A DNA stretch of 64,000 nucleotides from Gonatopus flavifemur. Taxonomy: Eukaryota > Arthropoda > Insecta > Hymenoptera > Dryinidae. The notes beneath the pieces were generated by a model, which worked only from the letters and a program-made list of their open reading frames with translations, was not told the origin of the DNA and did no database searches. A program made the translations under genes and the position numbers. Shown in pieces: positions 1 to 10,500 of the stretch. How positions within the stretch are numbered: position 1 is the first letter of the stretch; every line of letters begins with the position of its first letter. The stretch is taken from the NCBI GenBank assembly GCA_018340375.1, contig JAFFJZ010000001.1:68254001-68318000 (forward strand). The letters are read 5' to 3'.

Positions 1-683
1 TTTTTGTACTCTGTGTGAACAATCTTATTTATCTCTCTGAAAAATAAAGTACAAGTCTCGAAACTTTATACTTGAAATTCTCAAACTCTCTTGTTTTGAA
101 TTCATTAAGGTTTATGGTTATATATTATACATAAATATATTGCAGGGTATCAACGTTTTTCGACTGGAAAAGAAAAAACATTGTCAGCTGCGTCAGTGTT
201 TCATAGTGATCGGTGAAAATATTTATCAAGGATGTGGAAAGATTAATTACATTTTCAAGCACAAATTTCAACTTATGTTGTGGATAAATAAAGTGTGGTT
301 TCATAAGTTCATATATGAAAGCTTATTTCTTTATTCGAAATATGCTTTGTGTTGAATAAAAGATTCATTTTTTCAAAGAAAATTTCTTGAAATAACTTTT
401 TTTTCATTTCATTAACTCATCCCAGAGAATTATTTTTAAATGAGGAATTTTAATTAATTATTTTTGACTTATATTTCTTTTTTTCTTTTTCTTTTATTTT
501 GGTTCCTTCTGACGAAGAAGACTGTTTTTCCTAGCATTCAGCGTGATGCACTTGTGTTTCGTAATTCTTCCACAATGTGAATTTTTTTTTCCACATCAGA
601 CAGTTTTGTTTCGAAGCACCAGCAGGTACTGCTTTTCAAATGTAAATACTACTCGAATTGAGTGTACAGACTGTTCGTACCAT
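1..683. other. AT-rich stretch, no recognised feature
   Basis: No reading frame with a recognisable domain, no RNA gene and no clear inverted repeat was seen. It is AT-rich with T runs around 480-500 and 575-590. It may be intron or upstream sequence of the lilliputian gene that follows on the plus strand. Confidence 0.4.
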
Positions 684-1123
684 TATTATTAGTTCGGTTC
701 GGTTTGAACTTCGAACTTGATTAGCAGAAAAAGTTCGGTTTGGTTCGAATTTTGAACTTGGATAACAGAAACAGGTCGGTTCGTTTCAAATTTCGAACTG
801 CATTCATTGAAAACGTTTGGCTCGATGTTGGAATAGAAACATAAGAAGGCTGTGCAATGGAGAAAACAATTGCAATCAATGACAAATGATAATTGAGTTC
901 TCCATTGTTACTCGAATAACTGCAATATGTATAGACTGGAAAAAAAATTTCTTCCATCCAAATAAATAATTTATTTGTCCTCCCTCCATAAAATATTTCT
1001 TAGGATTCATGAAATATTTAATCGAATCAAATAATGGAATGCTTGCACCAAAATAAATTGGCCTTCTAAATAAATAATTCTGATTGGATATTTGATTTCT
1101 ACAAATAAATATTTTATGGAGAG

Positions 1124-2003
1124 CCCAGTAAACACAGGCACGTTTTAAAAACGTCAAAAACAATCGATAAGTACACGTTGTGAATTAGTAATATTCTTGC
1201 GTTGATTCAACGTAAAAATGTCGCGGCAGATCACGTGTTTTTCAACTATAAAATAACGTCATATCAACGGTTTGAACATCGTTTAAAAGACGTTGGATAT
1301 TGACGTGGATCTAAAACGTGAATTGAATCCAACAAATTATTTTGAAAATATCGAGAACAATAGTATTTCTGAGTATGACAGAATTTGGAAAGTATGCCAG
1401 ACTATTTACTATCTTGCTCTTTGTTGAAATTTTAACCATTCTTCGGGTTCGTTCGACATTTTCAGCAGAATATCTTCAATTGAAGTTCAAACACAAGGTG
1501 TTATAAACACATTTTAAACGCGTGGTTCAAACCCGTTCTCTCTAAATCTGAATCAGTGGAATTTCACTGGATTGCAGTGATAAGTATACCACTGCGAACC
1601 AGTGTATATACCCTGCGAATCAGTGAGTATTCACTGATTTTCACAGTGAAATACGACTAATTGTAATCAGTAAAAAGAACATCCAACTGCAGAATCAGCG
1701 ACTATTCACTGATTATGCAGTGGAATTCAACTGATTGAAATTAGTGGTATACTTATAACTGCGGAATCAGTCGAATTTCACTGATTTAGATTTAGAGAGT
1801 TCAAAATACGTTTTTTGAGGACGTCGTTTGATGGTTATTTTTGAATGTTAGTTTAAATTACACGTCATCAAAACGTAAATTCCTGGTCGTCTGATTCCCT
1901 ATCAAATTTCAACTAAAAATCAACGTTATGAAATCAACGACTGACGTCCGTTTGACAGTTCAACGTTCTTTCAACGTTGAAATAACGTGTGTGTGTGTTG
2001 ATT
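1124..2003. mobile_element. MITE built of ACGT words, inserted in the 932-2036 MITE
   Basis: Comparison with the uninterrupted relative near 58.2 kb places the insertion within GAGAG. GAG is present on both sides (1121-1123 and 2004-2006), consistent with a 3-bp target duplication. Ends are CCCAGTAAACACAGGCACG and its imperfect inverse GTGTGTGTGTTGATT. The interior repeats AACGT / ACGTT words many times and is itself interrupted at 1538-1799. Confidence 0.5.
1538..1799. mobile_element. 262-bp MITE with CTCTCTAAATCT ends and CACTG words
   Basis: Inverted ends CTCTCTAAATCTGAATCAGTG and CACTGATTTAGATTTAGAGAG. The interior alternates CACTG / CAGTG words (about ten copies) separated by short spacers. 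The same terminal word CTCTCTAAATCT begins a different element at 31313, whose interior word is ACTC / GAGT, and a related end occurs near 46095-46334. Confidence 0.65.
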
Positions 2004-2360
2004 GAGAGAGGACAAATAAATATTTTTTTCAGTGTAGAATATTCTCTGAACTTGTCTAAATTACCCAAACGTTTAATAAACATTCTCAAAATGTGTTTTA
2101 CGTACTTTTGGTGCTATTAGGGTAGATTGTTTTAATACTGCAACATGCTACGTATGAAACGTCACTTTAAAAAATGAATGCATGATGGATTCTGTTCTCA
2201 TAAATATATTTTCTAATTTAGTTTTGGCTTTGCGATTAGACGTTTTGAAAGGTGGAAGTAGGTTCGAAATTAGAAGGTTCGTTTCAACTTGAAAAATATA
2301 TTTGCAGTTCGGTTCGAGTTCAGTTCGATTGAAAAATTCAAGGTTCGCACACCCCTAATT

Positions 2361-4387
2361 ATCCACAGACGTATTCGTTGGATAGAGTTGAGTCTCCGAA
2401 CTTTCTACAGTATATATGGAAATATTGCAGAATTTTAATACAAATGTTGAAACTTTCTCTCGAATGGATTACCGTATTACCTTTTTGGCCTTGTTCAAGA
2501 ACATTGGAAGCATAAAATACTGTTTATCCATATTTCGAAAGTCACATATCTCTAACATCACCCTCTCAAGTTACGGAGTATAACTCCCGCAACAATGCGG
2601 AAAAACTTTCAAGATTTCCGTATTCTCCTAGTAAGTTTATATCCTTAAAAAAATGGTATTCGTATTGGTCGTCGACAGGGATGACTCCCAACCGTACTCC
2701 GAACCGTCTCATTATGTCATTTGTTCTCCATTCAACGGCCTTGAGGAAATTTCCAAAAGTAATTTACCGCATTTATATCGACAAATTCCTTAACCTCGTT
2801 CATTGGGAATATATTCTCATTTCTCTTGGTTTAATATACGCGAAAGCACGTGTATCTTTTTATACGCGAATAGAATTGCATTATGCATCACACGTGACTG
2901 ACTTTCGTCAAATCAAGAGGAGAAACAGGAGGCAAAAAAAGATAAAGGGAGTAAAACATCCCTGGAGATTATGGAGAGAACGAAAAAAAAACCTGTTTGC
3001 AAAAGCTCACTTCCCCTCCTGCTGCTGCTGCTGTTACTACTACTACCACTGCTGCTGGAGGAGGAAATGCTTCTTGGCAAATCTCGTTTGTACGATCATT
3101 GTTGAGGTTCTATACAACGGGCCTTGTCGTCGTGTCATAAACGTGTCGTGGTGAGTTGTCGTATGTATGCATATATATATATATAAACACGCACGTGCAT
3201 ATCCGTATGAACTTTTAAACGTGGACATACTACGCAACGCATAATATTGCACGACAAAGAGCAAAAGGGGAAAAAAGAAAAGAAAGAAAAAACAGCGTGT
3301 ATCACGCACGGTATACTATAGTATGTGAATGTCGAGTGTAACGAGAAAGAACACACTTCCGGCTCACCATGAAAAAGAATACGAAAATAATAAGTAGGAG
3401 AACGAGACTGAAAATGAAACAACCAAGAACAGTCTCATATGGGATTAACACTCGTTCGAGGTTGATGTTTTCTTTTACAATGTTTCACGAGGGAACAGAA
3501 AAATAAACTACCTACGCTGTCTTTTTTTTTTTTCATTTTCGAATGTAACTTTGGGCGTGAATGATGTAGGTTTTCTTCTCTTTCTCTCTCTCCCTTTATG
3601 TACACTCCGCGTACGCTCCATTTGTCTTTTTTCCTCTCCACGAGGGAGATTGATTTGTTCCTTGTTGTTCGTTTTCTATAATCTTTTTCATTCTTGAAAC
3701 TATGAAGTTGGAGTGTGTGTACCTTCAACTGTACCTCAATCAACACCTCGATGTGTTGTACCTGACGGTAAACAGATACTACCACTATTCTTTTACATCT
3801 CTCAATCCAAATTCCCATGGAACGTACAAAAGATATATATATATATATATATATCTGACACAGAGCGTGTGAAATTCACGATGAATGAGAGTCACTACAA
3901 CTCTTCTGCGGGGAATGAATGAAATTCTAAAATCCTGACGAAGGGTCGAATATGAATGCACGGTAAATCATGGTTTTGGAGATACCTGAACTATGTTCCA
4001 TTACAAAAGATCGAATTAGAAAATTTCGCGGGAGTTACAATAGTCGAGCTTGGAAAGAACGGAAAAAGATAACGTTTCACTTCCACGAAGTTCTAATTGA
4101 GTATACTTTATACTGTACGTAGGCAGCGATAAAGTTTATATAGGTCAAACCGAAAGATATCGACTAATTAGAGTAAAAGCAGTAGATATGTATCTCTAAA
4201 GATTCATAAGCTCGGACTGGATCATAAATTTGTTCCTTGGATACCCGGAAGTGAGTATATTGTTTATTAAATCGATGAACCGAAAGAAAGAAATTCTTTG
4301 TAATTTTCATTACAATCTTGCCGGAGAGATTCGCTCCTTTGGATTCATGTACCATGTGAAAAATAATCGGATTTTTTTCCACGCGCA
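2361..4387. other. No gene seen; simple repeats only
   Basis: The open frames here (for example 2681-3154) contain low-complexity Cys, Tyr and Lys runs and match nothing I recognise. A CTG run lies at about 3020-3034 and AT dinucleotide runs at about 3170-3185 and 3832-3853. I see no RNA gene and no clear element ends. Confidence 0.4.
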
Positions 4388-4530
4388 CCTAAGGGAAAAT
4401 TCCGAACTTGGTAGGATTTTTACTATCATTTTGCAGTAAATTTCCGGTAAAATACGGAAAATTCCTAACGCATGTACGTGTTAATGACTTCCGAACATTC
4501 ATGTGAAGTTTTTTTTTTCCAACTATGGGG
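4388..4530. repeat. Dispersed repeat, related copies near 55.25 and 56.93 kb
   Basis: Words such as CCTAACGCATGTACGTG, TTACTATCATTTTGCAGT and a CTTCCGAAC stretch recur in the same order at about 55240-55345 and, more diverged, at 56930-57030. Ends of the unit are not defined. Probably a fragment of a MITE family. Confidence 0.45.
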
Positions 4531-5295
4531 TTGTGAGATTGACGATGTGAGAAATGTTTTTATTTTCGTATTTTCACCCCAAGCAATGCCACAATTCGAC
4601 AAAGAGGAATAATTAGAGAATGAATTTTTGTACGTGAGAATTGATACATTTTTTCCAATAGAATTCACCATGGCACATGAATAAATTCCATGACTTGGGT
4701 AGATTTAATTCAGAATTCCTCTCAGTGTAAGATGCCCGTGTGGAAATTGATTCTTGGCGGCAGTTTGGGCCTAACTAGGCGTCCTCGTTTTATTTCAGGC
4801 CCTGTTTTGGTTACCCTTATAGGGTTTATAGACGGGATTGTCACGCACTCATCTTCAGGGCCTGCATAGTATTCCCAACTTGAAGCTAATGTAGGCGATG
4901 AAACTAGGACCTTTAAAAGGATAATAAACTGTTGCGAATATCATCAAATTGAATAAATATTGCAAGGAGGAAACTTCCTCGATTGAAAATTAGGCTATCC
5001 AAGGCCCTATCTGTGTCTAGACCACTTCGACTTGAGTCCAGACAGAGCCTGGAATGAGCCGATTCCAATTTCTATTCGGGTATTCCACCCAACATTACTT
5101 TGGTCATACACTATCGGACTGTATCAAAAAACAGAGCAGCGTCATTCGGTCTTGGAATTGACCGATTTTTTGACATTGTTTGCCGATAGTGTGAACACAG
5201 TAATCATGGATGAAATATTTTTTTGGGAGCATGCACCGCAAAAAGTCGGAATTACCAATATGATTGCAGTGAATTTGCATTCAAAAAAGGGATTA

Positions 5296-5324
5296 TTAGG
5301 TGTACAAATAAGTTTCCGCGGTTT
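5296..5324 (+). repeat. Mariner terminal inverted repeat, 3' side of the transposase
   Basis: Begins TTAGGTGTACAAATAAG directly after a TA dinucleotide and pairs with 6553-6581. This is the expected binding site of the encoded transposase. Confidence 0.9.
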
Positions 5325-5371
5325 TTTATAAAAAATTAGGAATTTATTGTAAAGGAAAAGTACATTACGTT

Positions 5372-6409
5372 TTATTCAAAGTATTTTCCATCATTTGCCA
5401 CTACTTTTCCCCATCTTTCTGGCAACATTCGGATACCCCGTCGAAAAAACTCTTCATCTTTTGACGCTATCCACAAATCTACCCAATTTTTGGTGTCTTC
5501 ATATGATGTGAAGCGCTGCTCAGACAGACCATGTGCCATCGACCGGAACAGGTGATAATCAGAAGGGGCTAAGTCTGGTGAATACGGCGGGTGGGGTAAA
5601 ACTTCCCAGTTGAGTGTTTCCAAGTATGTTTTTACCGGCGCCGCAACATGTGGACGAGCATTATCGTGTAAAAGAATAAATATGTCGTGTCTGGAGTAGT
5701 AATGGGCGCGTTTTTCCTTAAGTGCCCGACTCAATCTCATCAATTGTGTTCGGTAGAGAGCTCCAGTAATGGTTTCGCTTGGTTTCAGCAATTCATAATA
5801 CACGACACCAAGCTGATCCCACCAAATACACAGCATGAGTTTTTTTCCATGAATATTCGTCTTAGCTGTCGATGTTGATGGTTCGCCGGGCTTAACCCAT
5901 GACTTTCTCTTCTTTGGATTATCGTAGTGAATCCATTTTTCGTCACCAGTGACTATACGATGCAAAAAACTCTTTTTTTTATTCCTGGCAAGCAGCATTT
6001 CACTCATGCATAATCGGCGTTCAACGTCTCTCGGCTTTGGTTCATATGGAACCCAATTTCCTTGTTTTTGAATCATTCCTAACGATTTTAAACGATGTGA
6101 AATTGCTTGTTGAGTCACTTGTAGAGTAAGTGCAAGTTCTTTTTGCGTTTGGGACGAATCTTCCTCCAATAGTACTTCTAATTCCATGTCTTCGTACACT
6201 TTCGGCCTTCCTCTGCGTTCTTTGTCTTTAACGTCAAACTCACCGTTCTTAAACTTTTGAAACCATTCCTGACAACTTCTCTCACTTAAAGCAGCTTCAC
6301 CATATGCTTCTAGAAGCAATCGATGCGCCTCAGCTGCAGATTTTTTCACATTAAAGAAGTAAATCAAAAGTTCCCGCAAATGATGCTTATTCGGAATAAA
6401 ACTTGACAT
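5372..6409 (-). CDS. Mariner transposase (Mos1-like), apparently intact
   Basis: A 345-aa open frame without stops, the same length as known mauritiana-type mariner transposases such as Mos1, and starting MSSFIPNKHHLRELLIYFF. The N-terminal third carries two helix-turn-helix DNA-binding regions (about residues 1-110). Next come the linker WVPYEP, equivalent to WVPHEL in Mos1, and the catalytic domain. All three catalytic aspartates of the mariner D,D34D signature are visible: in TGDEKWIHYD, in LLHDNARPH and in YSPDLAPSDYHLF. It would cut and paste the surrounding element into TA sites in the nucleus. The start codon was chosen because it matches the family's usual N-terminus. No frameshift or stop is seen. 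Activity cannot be judged from sequence alone. Confidence 0.95.
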   Translation of the reverse strand: MSSFIPNKHHLRELLIYFFNVKKSAAEAHRLLLEAYGEAALSERSCQEWFQKFKNGEFDVKDKERRGRPKVYEDMELEVLLEEDSSQTQKELALTLQVTQQAISHRLKSLGMIQKQGNWVPYEPKPRDVERRLCMSEMLLARNKKKSFLHRIVTGDEKWIHYDNPKKRKSWVKPGEPSTSTAKTNIHGKKLMLCIWWDQLGVVYYELLKPSETITGALYRTQLMRLSRALKEKRAHYYSRHDIFILLHDNARPHVAAPVKTYLETLNWEVLPHPPYSPDLAPSDYHLFRSMAHGLSEQRFTSYEDTKNWVDLWIASKDEEFFRRGIRMLPERWGKVVANDGKYFE

Positions 6410-6552
6410 TTTTGCACGAAAAAAATTACGTGATGCTGATACGGAATCACTAGTACTTCAAGGTTATGGTGTTGCCAGATGACTAAACTTGGGATATTAC
6501 GTTTTACATCTGACAATTTCTCCATAACCTTCTGGTGGGGCCATCTTTTGAC

Positions 6553-6581
6553 AAACCGCGGAAACTTATTTGTACACCTAA
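6553..6581 (-). repeat. Mariner terminal inverted repeat, 5' side of the transposase
   Basis: Reverse complement begins TTAGGTGTACAAATAAG, matching the other end, followed outside by TA. Confidence 0.9.
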
Positions 6582-6978
6582 TAATATAAGGGCAAGGCCT
6601 TATGCAGGCTGTAGTTGGGTGCATTCAGATTTTCAAAACGGGGAAAACGTTGGAAATGCAGCTTGACCCTACATGGGTTGCATATAGGTATGCTTGAATC
6701 AAGATCTTCGGGTGAATACGGGAAGCCTCACGAGGCTCTATTAAGGCTGTAGTTGGTGTGCCTAGATTTTTAAAACCGGGGAAAAAATTGTTAATACAGC
6801 GTGGCCCCATATGGGCTTTATATGGGTGTCCCTGACTCAGAGAAATCAGGCTGAATATCAGCAACCTGACTAGGCCCCTCAGTGGCTAAGGTTAGGACAT
6901 CCTAAGTTTGGATACCCAATATAAGTCCTTACGGGGCCTATATTCAATACAGGACGCCCGGAAAAATGTCCACACGGG

Positions 6979-7503
6979 TGGATTGGATTAGCAATGACAT
7001 TTCAATGATAAATAGTTTCAGTTCAATCCTGCATCCTCTTAGATTAAAAATTTTATTCCACATACGTATCGTGTATACACACATTCAATCTGTTTTCATT
7101 TTATTTTTACCCGGATGATACACAAAATCGTAACGCGTGTAAAATCGCAATATGCACAATGGTTACGTGCACAATAAGTCCTGTTTACAATCGTTATGTG
7201 TACAAACGACACCGCTCCTTCCCGCGTCGTCCCTCGGTGCATATTTCTAACCAACACACATGGAAATTATTGAACGAAAAGAGTGGATAGAAGGGAATGA
7301 AGAGGAATCGAATGCAGAGTAGAACATTGAACGAACGGGTAAACCCTATGTTCTCGCAAGCAGGGAGCAACGACCCTAACGCACAGAACAGATCACAGCA
7401 CCGAACGATGCAACAGCCAAAGCGGACTGCTATCCTGTGCTAATCCTCGTGGTGTGTCCTCTCCCCTCTTGTTCTTCTTCTTCTTCTTCTTCTTCTTCTA
7501 AAG
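6979..7503. other. Sequence upstream of the first visible lilliputian exon
   Basis: No gene recognised. It ends in a long CTT repeat (about 7470-7499) followed by AAAG, a strong polypyrimidine tract and acceptor for the exon at 7504. The pyrimidine run is therefore probably splicing-related and not just a microsatellite. Confidence 0.4.
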
Positions 7504-10500
7504 CTTGTGGATATGCCCGACTGCATACCACTGAACTTACCCGTAAGGTGAGTATATAAAGCCGCTGGAGAGTTGCGCCTAAGTCCCCGGTCTTCTCTCT
7601 TCCCTTCTTCCCTTCTCCGGGTACTTACCGTTGCTCTGTCGCTGGCTGCTCACTTGCCAAAGAGGAGAAGCTACGCAAGAAACTTAAGAAGTATATATAC
7701 CAGAAGGAAGAGGCTAAGTCGCTACTCTAAGAAAGAACGTTTAACGATCATCACTCGGAGGGAACGGAACGGACCTTTACCTATACTCGCTTGCTCGCTC
7801 CATACAGTCTCGGGCTAGTAACAAATTACTCGTTCAACGAAACGAATCGTGGGAACGTTAAACACTTTCTCACTTTATGCACTCGTATCTCTCTTTTACT
7901 TCTCTTCCTATTTCTTCATCTTCTCTTTCATCAACATCATCAACATCATCGTCATCATCCCCTCTTTTCGGTTCAAAACGAGCTTGCAACCTGAAAACAT
8001 TTTAAATGAACAACTCAGGCATCATGGTTTCCGTTATACCGTAGGGAATGATGGGAGTATTGATTTCTTCTTTCGTGCGTTTTCTGCTTTTTTTTTTCAA
8101 ATACCTTGAATGACATTTATCGTTCATATTCTTCATACTTTTTATTTTATAGAAAATAAGGAATATTCATGTAAAATATATATTGACGCCGGGAGCGGTT
8201 TGAATTGATTCATCATTAAGTTGAAGTAATTGATATACTTTGAATTCATGAATTCAATGTTCTCATATAAATAGTAACAACAGGAGGGCTACTGCATGAT
8301 TTAAGAAAGAACTTTGTTACCGTAATTTCCAAAAAAGACAAGGAATATCGATGAACTTTTCGCATCAATTGTAAAATCATATATATTCGAAGAATTTAAA
8401 TATATTAAATGTATCCTGAATGTGTTATAAGCGTGAGACGCCTATGAACTCCTAACGACTTCCAATAAAATTGGAAATATGAATGACTTATCCCTGCTTT
8501 AATTCATAAATGTGTCTTCCTCCGACTATGAATGATTTTTCAATCAACTGATGAATGATATTTCTTTTTGTTACAGTGATTTGATAGAGCGAGATCTCAG
8601 TTTATCGGAAGACAGTGACGATGATGGGAATAAGGTACACATATATTATGTTTCAAATATTTATAAAATATTTACCGTTTAATTGTTACAAACGTTGATT
8701 ATCACTGGATCACTCGTTTTTCTCTCAATTTATTCAAAGCAGGGTGAAATTGTTATCTTGAAGAATATAAATGCCTGAAAAATTTAATACAGGAAAAAAA
8801 TTTCAGAGAACGCAATTATTAAAATTAGAATTCAAGAAAAGAACTTCCAAATAGTTTGAGTTTGTGATTTTATAACAAATGTATGAAATATCCAGCAGTG
8901 ACGATAGTGAGATTGAATTTTGTTTACATCATTTACAGCGAGGAGGATCATCGTCGAAAATACCAAGAGGCAATAGAACTCCGGATTTAACGGTCGAGTG
9001 AGTATGGCGATCATGCGATGAAATGAAATCCAGTCATAAGTAGAAAACAACATACAATGTCGATTGTTTTTTCCAGTTTATCAACGCCTTTGATTCCTGC
9101 GATGACGCCAGCTCCACCTCCATTGGCTCCCATGTCACCGATGGGAATGTCACCGGAGGGGCCAATGATGTCCCCATCGAGACCTCTCGGTTCCCCCAAA
9201 CAAACTTCCCCTGTGACAACGTCATTACAAACGGGAATAAAGTTACCACCGACCTCGTTGCTGTCCCCGCCGTCGCGATTGTTAACGACTCCACCGCCTA
9301 TGGCGATCCCAAAAGAGATAACACCGGAAAGGACGTTGCATTCTTCGCCATCTCTTCAACCACCTCTCGGAGTTGGTCTACCGCCAGAACCGATCGGTAA
9401 AATATCCAGTCCTATAGCACACCACCATCACCTACAAAGGCCTCCGAGTCCCCCGGGAGAAGCACCTCAGAGTTCTTGTAGCGCCAGTTCTAGTTCAGAT
9501 TCGGGTTCCGATACGGCGAGCGACAGCAGTGACGATTCCGAAAATGAACCAGATCAAACAACGATGAAAGGTCCGACGACACCTCCCTCCATTTCCCCCA
9601 CAACGAACAATGTGGTCGAGGAACCTCTTCCCGCTGTAGAAGAGTCCAAACCGAGATGGAATCTCAGCAGTTTCTTCAATAAAACAGCCGTCCCTCATGG
9701 CGAACAGAATTCCGAGAGTAAACCTGTGCAGGTAAGTGTCTAAGCAGAAGTACAAAATATATTTCACATGTATACATTATGAGAAAATGTTTTTCGTCAT
9801 TACAGGGCGGAGGAAGGAGAGAGGGTTCGTCGGAACCAGCGTCAGAGCCAAAACGAACGCTTCGGGAGAAGAATCACGAGTGGCAGTTGGATGAGGCTGT
9901 AAAAAGAACTCGTAACGCTACGATGATGAGTCTCCTGATCGATAGCGAACCTCTCCCTCCGGACAGAGAAAAGTCTCAAGCGACGAGTGAGAACAATCGC
10001 GAGAGACCGGTAATAGAGAAACCAAAGGTACCGGATGGAAGGAAACGCGGTCGACCAAGGAAACCGAACAAAGTCATCAGTCCCAAAGAGAATCATAGAA
10101 CCACCGAGGATACGGAGAAGAATTTGTCTAAATCTCGTAGTAGGTCGCGGGGATTCGGCGAGAGTCCAGCGAAGAAGAAGAAACCTATATCGAAACCAAC
10201 AGTGCCGACGACCAGCGACGACGACAGCGACGAAAGACCTTTGGACGCTTCTAGCGATTCAGATAGCGATCGTAGACACAATCCTATCCCCCCGGTCGCG
10301 TTGAGGGATGCAGTTGAGAAACGTAGATCTAGACTAAGCGTATCTTCGAGCGACGACGAGGACGATGTTTCACCTCCGAATAAACGTAAACCAAGTCCAT
10401 CCGGAGTTCGAGACGACGACGCGAGCAGAAGTTGGAGGAGAGTTTCGATAAAACGTAGTAAACTCGCCGACTCCCCGAAGAAACCCGAGAAGAAAAAGAG

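Larger units (their letters stand above)
932..2036. mobile_element. MITE (host copy) interrupted by a later insertion
   Basis: The left part (932-1123) and right part (2004-2036) together match an uninterrupted relative at 57981-58208: both carry AAATAAATAATTTATTTGTC, GGATTCATGAAATATTTAA and the right end GAGAGAGGACAAATAAATA followed by a CAGTGTA or CGGTGTA end. Ends read TAGACTGGAAAA and TTTTTTTCAGTGTA. The interruption at 1124-2003 is another element. Confidence 0.6.
684..2360. mobile_element. Decayed hAT-like element edge with TTCGGTTCG words, split by nested MITEs
   Basis: The stretches 684-800 and 2255-2360 both consist of repeated TTCGGTTCG / GTTCGAA words, in opposite orientation. The right edge ends CGCACACCCCTAAT, which in reverse reads ATTAGGGGTGTGCG, a hAT-like terminus resembling the one at 60444. 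The left edge lacks that terminus, so it is truncated or diverged. Between the two edges lie at least three further elements. That the edges once formed one element is inference. Confidence 0.35.
5296..6581 (-). mobile_element. Full-length mariner transposon, 1286 bp
   Basis: The 29-bp terminal repeats at 5296-5324 and 6553-6581 (TTAGGTGTACAAATAAGTTT and so on) are near-perfect inversions. Each end abuts TA (5294-5295 and 6582-6583), the target duplication of the Tc1/mariner superfamily. The length is normal for a complete mariner. It encodes one uninterrupted transposase on the minus strand. Intact ends plus an open frame suggest recent insertion. Confidence 0.93.
4735..6978. mobile_element. 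MITE with CCCGTGTGGA ends, split by a mariner
   Basis: The left end CCCGTGTGGAAATTGATTC and the right end, read in reverse, CCCGTGTGGACATTTTTCC are inverted repeats. Subterminal words AGGCGTCC / GGGCCTA also recur in both arms. The mariner at 5296-6581 with a TA duplication lies inside, so this element is older. No coding frame of its own was recognised; the frame at 5032-5331 has no recognised domain. Confidence 0.5.

Noticed and set aside
5032..5331. 99-aa frame beside the mariner
   Set aside because: No recognised domain; it runs from the host MITE into the mariner terminal repeat.
7573..8109. Open frames after the first visible lilliputian exon
   Set aside because: Low-complexity Ser/Arg/Leu peptides in an intron; no splice sites that would join them in phase.
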